From positions 124,001-188,000 of the forward strand of contig NZ_SJZD01000007.1 of assembly GCF_004959765.1 (NCBI RefSeq): 64,000 nt of DNA. Reading direction: 5' to 3'. How positions within the stretch are numbered: the first letter of the stretch is position 1; every line of letters starts with the position of its first letter. The position numbers were made by a program, and so were the translations under genes. The notes beneath the pieces were generated by a model. It worked only from the letters and a program-made list of their open reading frames with translations. It was not told the DNA's origin and did no database searches. Shown here one piece after another: positions 46,350 to 53,719 of this stretch. The DNA is from Flavobacterium sp. H122. Lineage in GTDB: Bacteria > Bacteroidota > Bacteroidia > Flavobacteriales > Flavobacteriaceae.

Positions 46350-46379
46350 CACATCGATCAATTGGAAGCGATTGATGTG
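46350..46379. other. Hairpin in the nusG-rplK gap
   Basis: CACATC(GAT)CAAT pairs with ATTGATGTG, leaving a three-base bulge. It lies just upstream of rplK on the minus strand, where L1 binds the rplK leader in other bacteria. Whether it resembles that L1 target was not tested. Confidence 0.3.
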
Positions 46380-46397
46380 AATTATTCAGAATAAAAT

Positions 46398-46949
46398 TTA
46401 TACTTTTTCTACCTGCATAAAACTCAATTCCAATGGAGTTTTTCTTCCGAAAATCTTCACCATTACCTCAAGCTTACGCTTTTCTTCATTGATCTTTTCA
46501 ATTGTACCATTAAAGCCATTGAAAGGACCGTCAGTTACTTTTACCGTTTCACCCAAAGTGTAAGGTATAGCTCCGTGATCTACTGTAGTAGCCAATTCAT
46601 CCACTTTACCTAACATTCTGTTTACTTCAGCCTGTCTTAAAGGCACAGGATCACCCCCCTTAACTTCACCTAAAAAACCAATTACACCGGTAATTGATTT
46701 AATGATGTGAGGAATTTCACCTGTCAAATTTGCTTCAATCATTACGTAACCAGGAAAATAAACTCGCTCTTTGCTGATTTTTTTCCCATCACGCACTGAA
46801 ACCACTTTTTCAGTTGGAACTAATACTTGAGAGATGTAATCAGCCATACCAACTCTGTTAATCTCTTGCTCAATGTAAGATTTAACTTTGTTTTCCTGAC
46901 CACTTACAGCTCTGACAACATACCACTTTTTCACATTAGTTTCCGCCAT
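46398..46949 (-). CDS. nusG: Transcription antitermination/termination factor NusG
   Basis: RNA-polymerase-associated elongation factor coupling transcription with translation and Rho. 183 residues: the NGN domain (KWYVVRAVSGQENKVKSYIE ... VYFPGYVMIEANL) and the C-terminal KOW domain (GETVKVTDGPFNGFNGTIEKINEEKRKLEVMV). It lies 10 bases from secE. Confidence 0.97.
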   Translation of the reverse strand: MAETNVKKWYVVRAVSGQENKVKSYIEQEINRVGMADYISQVLVPTEKVVSVRDGKKISKERVYFPGYVMIEANLTGEIPHIIKSITGVIGFLGEVKGGDPVPLRQAEVNRMLGKVDELATTVDHGAIPYTLGETVKVTDGPFNGFNGTIEKINEEKRKLEVMVKIFGRKTPLELSFMQVEKV

Positions 46950-46959
46950 AACAACCCAA

Positions 46960-47157
46960 TTATCCTTTTAATAAATTAAAGAAACCTTCTATTGTTTTAG
47001 TGAAAATCTCATCTACACCCCAAGTAGCTAAAGCAAAAATAACTGAGAAGACAGCTACAACAATTGTTAATTTTTGTACCTCTTCCCAAGTTGGCCAAGT
47101 CACATTTGACTTAAACTCTTCAAAAGCTTCAGATATGTAATTAGTAACTTTGCTCAT
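46960..47157 (-). CDS. secE: Preprotein translocase subunit SecE
   Basis: Small essential subunit of the SecYEG channel, here 65 residues with a single membrane helix (LTIVVAVFSVIFALATWGV) after the conserved amphipathic FEEFKSNVTWPTWEEVQK. ATG 47157 (MSKVTNYI) is used; the frame is open to 47202, but that part runs into the tRNA-Trp gene immediately upstream. Confidence 0.96.
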   Translation of the reverse strand: MSKVTNYISEAFEEFKSNVTWPTWEEVQKLTIVVAVFSVIFALATWGVDEIFTKTIEGFFNLLKG

Positions 47158-47172
47158 TTTATTTTCTATTTG

Positions 47173-47244
47173 CACGGGCGGAGGGATTCGAACCCCCATC
47201 AATGGTTTTGGAGACCACTATACTAGCCCTTGTACTACGCCCGT
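47173..47244 (-). tRNA. tRNA-Trp (CCA)
   Basis: The minus strand folds as a cloverleaf: acceptor ACGGGCG/CGCCCGT, anticodon stem GTGGT/ACCAT with loop CTCCAAA (anticodon CCA), T-arm loop TTCGAAT and discriminator G. It is embedded between tuf and secE, the conserved bacterial order. No CCA tail is encoded. Confidence 0.95.
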
Positions 47245-47249
47245 TTGTT

Positions 47250-47279
47250 AAAAACAGTGCCGTCGTTAAACGACACTGC
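47250..47279 (-). terminator. Terminator after tuf
   Basis: On the minus strand a bulged stem (CAGTG-TCGTT with AACGA-CGG-CACTG) is followed by TTTTT. It lies between tuf and tRNA-Trp and may only partly stop transcription into secE-nusG. Confidence 0.65.
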
Positions 47280-47298
47280 TATTATATATAATTGTAAA

Positions 47299-48486
47299 TT
47301 ATTCTACAATTTCAGTTACCTGACCTGCACCAACTGTTCTACCACCTTCACGGATAGCGAAACGTAAACCTACGCTTAATGCAATTGGGGATAATAAAGT
47401 AACATCGATAGTTAAGTTATCACCAGGCATAACCATCTCAACTCCTGCAGGTAAAGAAATAGTACCTGTTACGTCAGTTGTACGTACATAAAACTGTGGA
47501 CGGTAGTTGTTATGGAATGGTGTGTGACGACCACCTTCTTCTTTTTTCAAGATATAAACCTCAGCTTTGAATTTAGCGTGTGGCTTAACAGATCCTGGCT
47601 TACAAATAACCATACCACGACGGATAGATTCTTTATCAACACCTCTTAATAATAAACCAACGTTATCTCCAGCTTCACCTCTATCTAAGATCTTACGGAA
47701 CATCTCAACTCCAGTGATTGTAGAAGTTAACTTGTCAGCACCCATACCGATGATTTCAACTGGATCTCCAGTGTTAGCAACACCTGTTTCGATACGACCT
47801 GTAGCAACTGTACCACGACCTGTAATTGTGAATACGTCCTCAACTGGCATCAAGAATGGTTTTTCGTTGTCACGAACCGGCTCTTCAATCCAGTTATCAA
47901 CAGCTTCCATTAATTCGATGATTTTAGGAACCCAGTTTGGATCATTGTTTAATCCACCTAAAGCAGAACCTTGAACAACAGGACCATTATCTCCATCATA
48001 TTCATAGAAAGATAATAAATCTCTGATTTCCATCTCTACTAACTCTAATAATTCAGCATCATCAACCATATCCACTTTGTTCATGAAAACAACGATACGA
48101 GGAATACCTACCTGGCGACCTAATAAGATGTGCTCACGAGTTTGTGGCATTGGACCATCTGTAGCAGCTACTACTAAGATAGCACCGTCCATCTGAGCAG
48201 CACCAGTAACCATGTTCTTAACGTAATCCGCGTGACCTGGACAGTCAACGTGAGCATAGTGACGGTTAGCAGTTTCATACTCTACGTGAGAAGTGTTGAT
48301 AGTAATACCTCTTTCTTTCTCTTCTGGAGCATTATCAATTTGATCGAATGACTTAGCTTGACAGTAACCTGCATCAGATAATACTTTAGTGATTGCAGCA
48401 GTTAAAGTAGTCTTTCCGTGGTCTACGTGTCCGATAGTACCGATATTTAAGTGCGGTTTCGAACGATTAAAACTTTCTTTTGCCAT
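47299..48486 (-). CDS. tuf: Elongation factor Tu
   Basis: GTPase delivering aminoacyl-tRNA to the ribosome. 395 residues, with [35 protein letters not shown] and the domain 2/3 segments [11 protein letters not shown] and [13 protein letters not shown]. It is located inside the tRNA cluster: tRNA-Thr(GGT) 53 bases upstream and tRNA-Trp downstream. Confidence 0.98.
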   Translation of the reverse strand: MAKESFNRSKPHLNIGTIGHVDHGKTTLTAAITKVLSDAGYCQAKSFDQIDNAPEEKERGITINTSHVEYETANRHYAHVDCPGHADYVKNMVTGAAQMDGAILVVAATDGPMPQTREHILLGRQVGIPRIVVFMNKVDMVDDAELLELVEMEIRDLLSFYEYDGDNGPVVQGSALGGLNNDPNWVPKIIELMEAVDNWIEEPVRDNEKPFLMPVEDVFTITGRGTVATGRIETGVANTGDPVEIIGMGADKLTSTITGVEMFRKILDRGEAGDNVGLLLRGVDKESIRRGMVICKPGSVKPHAKFKAEVYILKKEEGGRHTPFHNNYRPQFYVRTTDVTGTISLPAGVEMVMPGDNLTIDVTLLSPIALSVGLRFAIREGGRTVGAGQVTEIVE

Positions 48487-48539
48487 TTTACTTAATTTTT
48501 AATCTTAGTTATAATAATTAGTGTTCAAAAAAATCTTTG

Positions 48540-48611
48540 AGCCAATGACGGGAATTGAACCCGTGACCTCTTCCTTACCAAGGAAGCACTCTACCCCTGA
48601 GCTACACCGGC
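48540..48611 (-). tRNA. tRNA-Thr (GGT)
   Basis: Cloverleaf on the minus strand: acceptor GCCGGTG/CATTGGC (two G-T pairs), anticodon stem CTTCC/GGAAG with loop TTGGTAA (anticodon GGT), T-loop TTCAATT. It immediately precedes tuf. Confidence 0.95.
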
Positions 48612-48630
48612 TTTCGTGAGTTCAGAAGTT

Positions 48631-48680
48631 AGAATTTAGAAATTAGAATTTTATTTTCTAAATCCAGAATTCTAAATTCT
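48631..48680. repeat. AT-rich inverted repeat between tRNA genes
   Basis: AGAATTTAGAA (48631-48641) and TTCTAAATTCT (48670-48680) are perfect 11-base complements. Further AGAA/TTAGAA copies lie between them. It is in the spacer between tRNA-Tyr and tRNA-Thr(GGT); it may be a processing hairpin or a simple-repeat expansion of the TTCTAAATT type common in flavobacteria. Confidence 0.55.
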
Positions 48681-48686
48681 TTATTG

Positions 48687-48767
48687 TGGGGAGAGCAGGA
48701 TTCGAACCTGCGAAGGTTTCCCAACGGATTTACAGTCCGTCCTCGTTGGCCGCTTGAGTATCTCCCC
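48687..48767 (-). tRNA. tRNA-Tyr (GTA)
   Basis: An 81-base class II tRNA on the minus strand: acceptor GGGGAGA/TCTCCCC, anticodon stem ACGGA/TCCGT with loop CTGTAAA (anticodon GTA), a long variable arm, T-loop TTCGAAT and discriminator A. Confidence 0.95.
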
Positions 48768-48837
48768 GCCTATTTTTTCCAAAAACAAAGCTCAAAAATC
48801 TCATTTTCAAAGCTTTGCAAAACACAGTATTTCAAAG

Positions 48838-48911
48838 AGCCGATGGAGGGACGCGAACCCACGACCTGCTGATTACAAATCAGCTGCTCTAGCCAGCTGA
48901 GCTACACCGGC
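48838..48911 (-). tRNA. tRNA-Thr (TGT)
   Basis: Cloverleaf on the minus strand: acceptor GCCGGTG/CATCGGC, D-arm AGCTCAGCTGGCTAGAGC, anticodon stem CTGAT with loop TTGTAAT (anticodon TGT), T-loop TTCGCGT. It is the first gene of the tRNA-tuf transcript. Confidence 0.95.
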
Positions 48912-48917
48912 AATCAT

Positions 48918-48945
48918 TAAAAAAGTCCGCTATTTCTAACGGACT
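48918..48945 (-). terminator. Terminator after hpf, overlapping the start of the tRNA-tuf transcript
   Basis: AGTCCG/CGGACT (48924-48929 with 48940-48945) with a 10-base loop; on the minus strand it runs into TTTTTT. It lies downstream of hpf (stop at 48999) and adjoins the predicted tRNA operon start at about 48943. Confidence 0.7.
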
Positions 48946-48946
48946 G

Positions 48947-48976
48947 CAAATGTATGTAATATTTTTATTAATCAAA
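48947..48976 (-). promoter_or_regulatory. Promoter of the tRNA-tuf-secE-rpo region (-33 and -7)
   Basis: On the minus strand TTTG (48973-48976) and TACATTTG (48947-48954) are separated by 18 bases, matching the Bacteroidetes consensus TTTG...TAnnTTTG. Initiation near 48943 is about 32 bases before tRNA-Thr(TGT). It is the most complete promoter match in the window. Confidence 0.7.
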
Positions 48977-48998
48977 ACTTTTTTTAATAAAAATTTTT

Positions 48999-49301
48999 CT
49001 AGGCATGCGCTCTTTGCTTTTCTTTTCGCTTCACCAACAATCTTTCCATTGCATCAACCGACAAATCAACACCTTCTTCAAACGTCTTACAGGTCTTTTT
49101 TACCACGAATTCATCTCCCGGAACAATTATCTTTGCCTCAACCGTTTTATTCTCTTTTTCACTTGTTTGCTCAACTCTCATAAAAACATCTGCCGAAACA
49201 ATCTTATCGTAGTATTTTTCCAGTTTATTAATCTTTTCGTCTGCAAAATCAATCAGTTTTCTGTCAATGTTAAAATTAACCGCATGAACATTTACCTTCA
49301 T
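48999..49301 (-). CDS. hpf: Ribosome hibernation promoting factor, short form
   Basis: A 100-residue RaiA/HPF-type protein that binds the 30S mRNA channel and decoding centre in stationary phase. It shows MKVNVHAVNFNIDRKLIDFADEKINKLEKYYDKI and the basic C-terminal AMERLLVKRKEKQRAHA. The long-form dimerisation domain is absent. ATG 49301 is chosen; an open frame runs back to 49373 into xerC. It follows xerC by 34 bases, so the two are likely co-transcribed. Confidence 0.92.
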   Translation of the reverse strand: MKVNVHAVNFNIDRKLIDFADEKINKLEKYYDKIVSADVFMRVEQTSEKENKTVEAKIIVPGDEFVVKKTCKTFEEGVDLSVDAMERLLVKRKEKQRAHA

Positions 49302-49335
49302 AGTTATAAATTTTAAGGTTAAACAACTAAAAGAA

Positions 49336-50232
49336 TCACTTCCGGTTTCTAGGATGGGCATTTTTGTACACATTCTTCAATTCAGCCAAGCTGGAATGCG
49401 TATACGCCTGAGTCGATGCCAAACTAGAATGTCCTAAGAGCTCTTTTATAGAATTAAGGTCTGCACCTCGATTAAGCATATGAGTCGCAAATGTGTGCCG
49501 GAGCATGTGCGGGCTTCTTTTTACTTTCTCGGATACATTACTAAAGTAAGAATTTATTAAACGATACACAAACGATTCATTGATTTTATTTCCGCTTGAA
49601 AGCAGAAATAAATTATTTTCATCAACAATACTCTCCAGCCTGCTCCGGAGTGTTAAATAACTTTTAATTTGTAAAGAAATCACATCCAACATCGGTATAA
49701 TGCGTTCCTTATTGCGTTTTCCTAAAACCTTAAACAAACCACCTGACAAATCCACATTAGACAACTGCAAACCAATAAGTTCCGAACGACGTATTCCGGT
49801 TGTATAAAACAAATCAATAATCAATTTATCACGGGCACCTTCAAAACCTTCCTTGTATTCAATTTGATTCAATACCGAATTCAACTCTTCCTCAGAAAAA
49901 GGCACCTGAACTTTTTTTGGAGTTTTTAACGCTTTATGCTTCGCCAAAGGAGAAACTTCAATTTGCTTTGTTTTCAATAAGAATTTATAAAAAGCCTTCA
50001 ACGAAGACATTTTTCTGTTCACCGAAGCATTTGAAATACCGGAATCAATCATAAAAACAATCCAGCTCCGGATTAAAGTATAAGCCACTCCTTCTAAAGC
50101 AATACTTTCATAATTATCAACCAGATAGGATTGAAAAAAAACCAAATCCTTACCATAAGCCAAAGCCGTATGAAGAGAATAATTTTTCTCTTTTAATAAA
50201 TAGTCCTGAAATTTCTGAAGATTGTCTGACAT
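49336..50232 (-). CDS. xerC: Tyrosine recombinase XerC/XerD family
   Basis: Site-specific recombinase of 298 residues, likely for chromosome dimer resolution at dif. The N-terminal SAM-like core-binding domain (about 1-88) starts LQKFQDYLLKEKNYSLHTALAY. The catalytic domain has R148 in TGIRRSEL, H242 and R245 in PHMLRHTFATHM, H268 in LGHSSL and nucleophile Y277 in TQAYTH. XerC versus XerD cannot be firmly decided by eye. Its place in the rpsU-xerC-hpf-tRNA run is housekeeping context, not a mobile element. Confidence 0.88.
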   Translation of the reverse strand: MSDNLQKFQDYLLKEKNYSLHTALAYGKDLVFFQSYLVDNYESIALEGVAYTLIRSWIVFMIDSGISNASVNRKMSSLKAFYKFLLKTKQIEVSPLAKHKALKTPKKVQVPFSEEELNSVLNQIEYKEGFEGARDKLIIDLFYTTGIRRSELIGLQLSNVDLSGGLFKVLGKRNKERIIPMLDVISLQIKSYLTLRSRLESIVDENNLFLLSSGNKINESFVYRLINSYFSNVSEKVKRSPHMLRHTFATHMLNRGADLNSIKELLGHSSLASTQAYTHSSLAELKNVYKNAHPRNRK

Positions 50233-50336
50233 AAATAAAGTCTGTAAAATTATTTCAGAATAAAAAACAAAAAATCGTTAGCATAAAAGTATAAAACTTC
50301 TATAACTAACGATTTATATTATCCGAAAATTAACTA

Positions 50337-50531
50337 CTAACTTTCGATGCTATCTCTTAATCCTTGAACGTAAGCAGCTTTTTGAATTTCAGCTCTTCTT
50401 GTTACAGATGGCTTAATAAAAGCTTGACGACTTCTTAGTTGTCTTACAACTCCAGTTTTATCGAATTTACGTTTGTAACGCTTAAGCGCTCTGTCGATAT
50501 TTTCTCCGTCTTTAATTGGTATAATTAACAT
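50337..50531 (-). CDS. rpsU: Ribosomal protein bS21
   Basis: Small-subunit protein of 64 residues: IIPIKDGENIDRALKRYKRKFDKTGV, then a basic helix ending YVQGLRDSIES. In Bacteroidetes, bS21 with bS18 and bS6 buries the 3' end of 16S rRNA so that Shine-Dalgarno pairing is normally blocked. The start at ATG 50531 is fixed by a perfect Shine-Dalgarno sequence 8 bases upstream, and the -7 promoter element excludes the open frame to 50564. Confidence 0.96.
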   Translation of the reverse strand: MLIIPIKDGENIDRALKRYKRKFDKTGVVRQLRSRQAFIKPSVTRRAEIQKAAYVQGLRDSIES

Positions 50532-50539
50532 AATCTTGA

Positions 50540-50550
50540 CACCTCCTCTC
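50540..50550 (-). promoter_or_regulatory. Perfect Shine-Dalgarno sequence of rpsU
   Basis: On the minus strand GAGAGGAGGTG, containing AGGAGGTG complementary to all eight anti-SD bases, lies 8 bases before the rpsU ATG. Flavobacterial genes usually lack such a site. It likely allows translation only by ribosomes lacking bS21, an autogenous switch. Confidence 0.9.
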
Positions 50551-50561
50551 AATTTCGGGTG

Positions 50562-50569
50562 CAAACGTA
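50562..50569 (-). promoter_or_regulatory. Putative -7 promoter element for rpsU
   Basis: Minus-strand reading TACGTTTG matches TAnnTTTG; initiation near 50557 leaves about 26 bases, mostly filled by the Shine-Dalgarno region. Confidence 0.6.
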
Positions 50570-50647
50570 TGAATTTATTTTGGAATATGAAGTATAAAAA
50601 TCTAAAAAAAATTAACTAACTTTAAGAATCAGTAATTTAAACAAACC

Positions 50648-51316
50648 ATGACTTCCACTGTTGTAAAAATTCTCGATGCTTTTTTTGTTACCCACGATGT
50701 AAAATGCTTTAGAGTTGAAAAACCAAAAGGATTCAATTTTGTACCCGGCCAGGCAACTGATGTTTCCATAAACTTAGAAAGCTGGAAAGACAAAATCAGG
50801 CCTTTCACCTTCACCAACACTCCCGAAGATAATTATCTTGAATTTATGATTAAAATTTACAGAGATCATGACGGCGTAACCAACAAACTGGGAAGCATAA
50901 ATGCCGGCGGAGAATTAATTCTGCATGATGTATTTGGCGCTATACGATATAAAGGAGAAGGTGTTTTTATTGCCGCAGGATCAGGCGTAACACCATTTAT
51001 TTCAATTTTCAGAGATTTACACAAGAAGAAAAAACTGGAAGACAATCTTTTGATTTACACCAACAAAACCTCTGAAGATGTAATTATGGGAAAAGAATTA
51101 GGTGACATGCTTAAAGACAATTTTACCAATGTATATACCCGTGAAAATGTAATAGGTTTCGTTGGACGTAGAATCGACCGAAATTTCCTAATTGAAAACA
51201 TTGCTGATTTTAGTCAGAATTTTTATTTATGCGGCCCTGTTGATTTTGTTAAATCAGTTTCAAGGAATTTGATAGATTTAGGAGTCAACTCAGACACATT
51301 AGTAATTGAACAATAA
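50648..51316 (+). CDS. FAD/NAD(P)-binding flavin or ferredoxin reductase
   Basis: A 222-residue ferredoxin-NADP reductase-like oxidoreductase without its own iron-sulfur domain. The FAD site is in IRPFTFTNTP (RxFT variant of RxYS) and the FAD-phosphate turn in GDDVFGA-like HDVFGAIR. The NAD(P) domain has FIAAGSGVTPFISIFRDL and ends with FYLCGPVDFVKSV. It would pass electrons between NAD(P)H and a carrier such as a ferredoxin or flavodoxin; the partner is unknown. Single gene ending at a bidirectional terminator. Confidence 0.85.
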   Translation: MTSTVVKILDAFFVTHDVKCFRVEKPKGFNFVPGQATDVSINLESWKDKIRPFTFTNTPEDNYLEFMIKIYRDHDGVTNKLGSINAGGELILHDVFGAIRYKGEGVFIAAGSGVTPFISIFRDLHKKKKLEDNLLIYTNKTSEDVIMGKELGDMLKDNFTNVYTRENVIGFVGRRIDRNFLIENIADFSQNFYLCGPVDFVKSVSRNLIDLGVNSDTLVIEQ

Positions 51317-51346
51317 AAAAGCCAGACGTTACACATCTGGCTTTCA
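51315..51346. terminator. Bidirectional terminator between reductase and acyl-CoA dehydrogenase
   Basis: AAAGCCAGA/TCTGGCTTT (51318-51326 with 51336-51344), 9-base loop; the stronger T-run is on the minus strand, serving the acyl-CoA dehydrogenase gene. Confidence 0.82.
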
Positions 51347-51367
51347 ATTATTTTATAAAAAACACTC

Positions 51368-52540
51368 TTACTTCTTAACTGCAGGCTGATAATCCTTATT
51401 GTCAATTATCATTTTTGCCAAAATCTCTTTTAAAATCTCGGATGTACCTCCTCCAATCGGCCCTAAACGGCTGTCACGGAACAAACGCGCCAATGGATAT
51501 TCTTCCATATAGCCGTAACCGCCCAGCATTTGCAGACAGTCATAAATAACCTGATCAGCAACTTTTGTAGATTTTAATTTAGCCATGGTAGCTTCTTTCA
51601 CAACGTATTCACCGGCATTTAATCTGGCAACAGCAGCATAATTAAATAATTTACAGTGTTCAACTTCAGTAGCATGTTCCACCATAGTATGACGCAAAGC
51701 CTGGAATTTATTAATCGGACTGCCGAAAGCTTCACGCTGTGACATATATTCCAACGTATAGTCAATCGCATATTCGGCTCTTGCATGCGCATTAATTGCC
51801 ATAATCAAGCGCTCTAAAGCAAAATGCTGCATAATATAAGCAAAACCTTTACCTTCTTCACCCATCAGATTCTCTTCAGGAATTTCTACATTATCAAATG
51901 CAATTTCAGCAGTATCAGAAGCTCTCCAACCTAATTTATCCAATTTCGTAGCCGACACCCCGTTTAACTTAGCATCTACCAAAAACATAGTAATGCCTTT
52001 ATTACCAAGTTCCGGATTTGTTTTTGCTGCTACAACATAATAATCAGCATAAACTCCATTAGTGATGAATGTTTTAGAACCGTTGATAACATATTTATTT
52101 CCTTTCTTTTCAGCCACTGTACGCATTCCTGCTACATCACTTCCTCCAAAAGGCTCCGTAATACACAAAGCTCCTATTTTTTCACCTGCTATACTTGGCG
52201 CTAAATATTCCTGCTTGATACGCTCATCGCCTTCTGCATTTAAGTGCGTCATAGCCAAATAAGCATGAGCCCACATAGCCGCAGCAAAACCAGATGATTT
52301 AACTTTTTGCAGTTCTTCCAGAAATATAACCGTATAAAATAAATCTAAATTTGATCCTCCGTAAGCTTCCGGATAGTTTAATCCAAAAAAGCCCATATCG
52401 CCGAACTTTTTCCAAATAAAGTTTTCTATCTGTCCTGTTTTTTCCCACTTTTCAATGTGAGGCACTACTTCTTTATGTAAAAAATCACGAAAACTATCTC
52501 TAAATAATTGATGATCTTCGGTAAAATAAATTGAATTCAT
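51368..52540 (-). CDS. Acyl-CoA dehydrogenase
   Basis: A 390-residue FAD enzyme introducing the 2,3-trans double bond into acyl-CoAs. It shows LCITEPFGGSDVAGMRT, KTFITNGVYADYYVVAAKT and the C-terminal LQMLGGYGYMEEYPLARLFRDSR. The position that carries Glu in YEGT-type enzymes is Gly here (IGGGTSEIL); the Glu in ALERLIMA, corresponding to the base in long-chain or isovaleryl-type enzymes, is present. Substrate chain length unknown. ATG 52540 is used because a promoter element lies at 52581-52588, excluding the longer frame to 52594. Confidence 0.9.
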   Translation of the reverse strand: MNSIYFTEDHQLFRDSFRDFLHKEVVPHIEKWEKTGQIENFIWKKFGDMGFFGLNYPEAYGGSNLDLFYTVIFLEELQKVKSSGFAAAMWAHAYLAMTHLNAEGDERIKQEYLAPSIAGEKIGALCITEPFGGSDVAGMRTVAEKKGNKYVINGSKTFITNGVYADYYVVAAKTNPELGNKGITMFLVDAKLNGVSATKLDKLGWRASDTAEIAFDNVEIPEENLMGEEGKGFAYIMQHFALERLIMAINAHARAEYAIDYTLEYMSQREAFGSPINKFQALRHTMVEHATEVEHCKLFNYAAVARLNAGEYVVKEATMAKLKSTKVADQVIYDCLQMLGGYGYMEEYPLARLFRDSRLGPIGGGTSEILKEILAKMIIDNKDYQPAVKK

Positions 52541-52568
52541 AGGGTAATTTCTATTCTTAGTTGTTGTA

Positions 52569-53453
52569 TTATTTAAAGTCCAAATATAGGGCAATAATTT
52601 TTACTTTTTCAACAGGAAATCCCTTAATTTTTATTAAATCTTCAATACTCTTGATTGCTCCGTTCATACTGCGGTAGGTCACAATTTCTCTGGCCAGGGC
52701 ATATCTGAAATAAGGCAATTTCATTAATTCTTTGGTTGATGCATTATTGATTTCAATTTTAGATACCACAGGAGTTGTACCAATTTTAAAATTTTTATTC
52801 AATTCATAAAGCACTTCAGGCGAAAGTCCCCACACATCCTGTAGTTGTTCCATACTTATAAAACCACCAAAAATTTCACGTTGTTTTACAATCCGTTCCG
52901 AAATAGCATCACCTATTCCGAAAATTTTCATAAAATCTTCTTTTGTGGCCGAATTAATATCCTGGACAATTATTTTCTTAACCTCTTTTTCGTAAGGCTT
53001 ATAACCTGACTTGAAATAAGTTTCATAATTATTCTTTTTATTTTTAACCCAATCAGGAAATTTAAAATAGGGTGCTATTTTTTCAAGCAATTCATTTGAA
53101 ACTTTAGTTATCTTTTGAAATTCCTCAACAGAATTCACAAACTTACCAGTTTTACGATACTCAAGTAACCTATCTATTTCAGCAACACTCATCCCTAGCT
53201 TATACCCTCTGAAATCAGTTATGAAATTGGGATTGAAAGGGTACATTTTATATCCACTTTTAGGCATAATACTTTTAAGCGAATCAATTTCTGACTGCAA
53301 AGCCAACCATTCATTTTCCTCTTTTGAAGGTTTTGCTGTTGATGTAAAATCAGCAAAACTATATATCAGTTGAACTACAACCATCAAAGCTATCAACAAC
53401 AAAAGAGCAATCCGTTGATCACGGGTATATTTAAAATATTCTTTAAAATCCAT
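52569..53453 (-). CDS. ComEA-like helix-hairpin-helix protein with membrane anchor
   Basis: A 294-residue protein with one N-terminal transmembrane segment (IALLLLIALMVVVQLIYSF, about 16-34). It is followed by three or more helix-hairpin-helix units with the INSATKEDFMKIFGIGDAISERI, INNASTKELMKLPYF and IEDLIKIKGFPVEKVKII patterns. Such HhH arrays bind DNA backbone nonspecifically, as in ComEA, the DNA-uptake receptor. Whether this one acts in competence is inferred only. It starts 2 bases after the PspC-like gene, within the same operon as DUF2851. Confidence 0.75.
   Translation of the reverse strand: MDFKEYFKYTRDQRIALLLLIALMVVVQLIYSFADFTSTAKPSKEENEWLALQSEIDSLKSIMPKSGYKMYPFNPNFITDFRGYKLGMSVAEIDRLLEYRKTGKFVNSVEEFQKITKVSNELLEKIAPYFKFPDWVKNKKNNYETYFKSGYKPYEKEVKKIIVQDINSATKEDFMKIFGIGDAISERIVKQREIFGGFISMEQLQDVWGLSPEVLYELNKNFKIGTTPVVSKIEINNASTKELMKLPYFRYALAREIVTYRSMNGAIKSIEDLIKIKGFPVEKVKIIALYLDFK
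52581..52588 (-). promoter_or_regulatory. Putative -7 promoter element for the acyl-CoA dehydrogenase gene
   Basis: Minus-strand reading TATATTTG matches TAnnTTTG, placed within the last codons of the HhH gene; initiation near 52577 leaves about 37 bases before ATG 52540. Confidence 0.45.
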
Positions 53454-53455
53454 GA

Positions 53456-53683
53456 TTATAAATCAAAAACCGAAGTTCTTTTAGCACGAACCAAATCTTT
53501 TAATTTAATTAAAAAACCTAAAGTAAGATAAACACCAAACCAAAGACCAGCCGTAACAAATGAAATGTAGATAAAAAAAAGACGAATACTATTAGCCCGC
53601 ATTCCCAGCCTGTCAGCCAATCGGGAAGCTATATGAAAACCTTGTTTTTCAAAGAAGTATTTAAGTTTTAAAACGAAAGACAT
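53456..53683 (-). CDS. PspC-domain membrane protein
   Basis: A 75-residue protein resembling the PspC domain: a short amphipathic start (FVLKLKYFFEKQGFHIASRLADRLGMRANSIRLFFIYI) leading into a membrane helix (FVTAGLWFGVYLTLGFLI) and a basic tail. PspC domains are inner-membrane components or regulators of the phage-shock envelope-stress response. Here there is no PspA or PspB nearby. Tight spacing with the HhH gene (2 bases) and with DUF2851 (36 bases) indicates one operon. Confidence 0.7.
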   Translation of the reverse strand: MSFVLKLKYFFEKQGFHIASRLADRLGMRANSIRLFFIYISFVTAGLWFGVYLTLGFLIKLKDLVRAKRTSVFDL

Positions 53684-53719
53684 TATACTATTGGTTTATG
53701 TAAAACTACAATTATTTTT

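Noticed and set aside
48612..48686. A further tRNA gene between tRNA-Tyr and tRNA-Thr(GGT)
   Set aside because: The spacer has an AT-rich inverted repeat but no cloverleaf or T-loop motif.
49336..50232. Tyrosine recombinase as an integrase of a mobile element
   Set aside because: It lies in a core run with rpsU, hpf, tRNAs and tuf, has the housekeeping Xer size, and no attachment repeats or phage genes are nearby, although tRNA genes are close.
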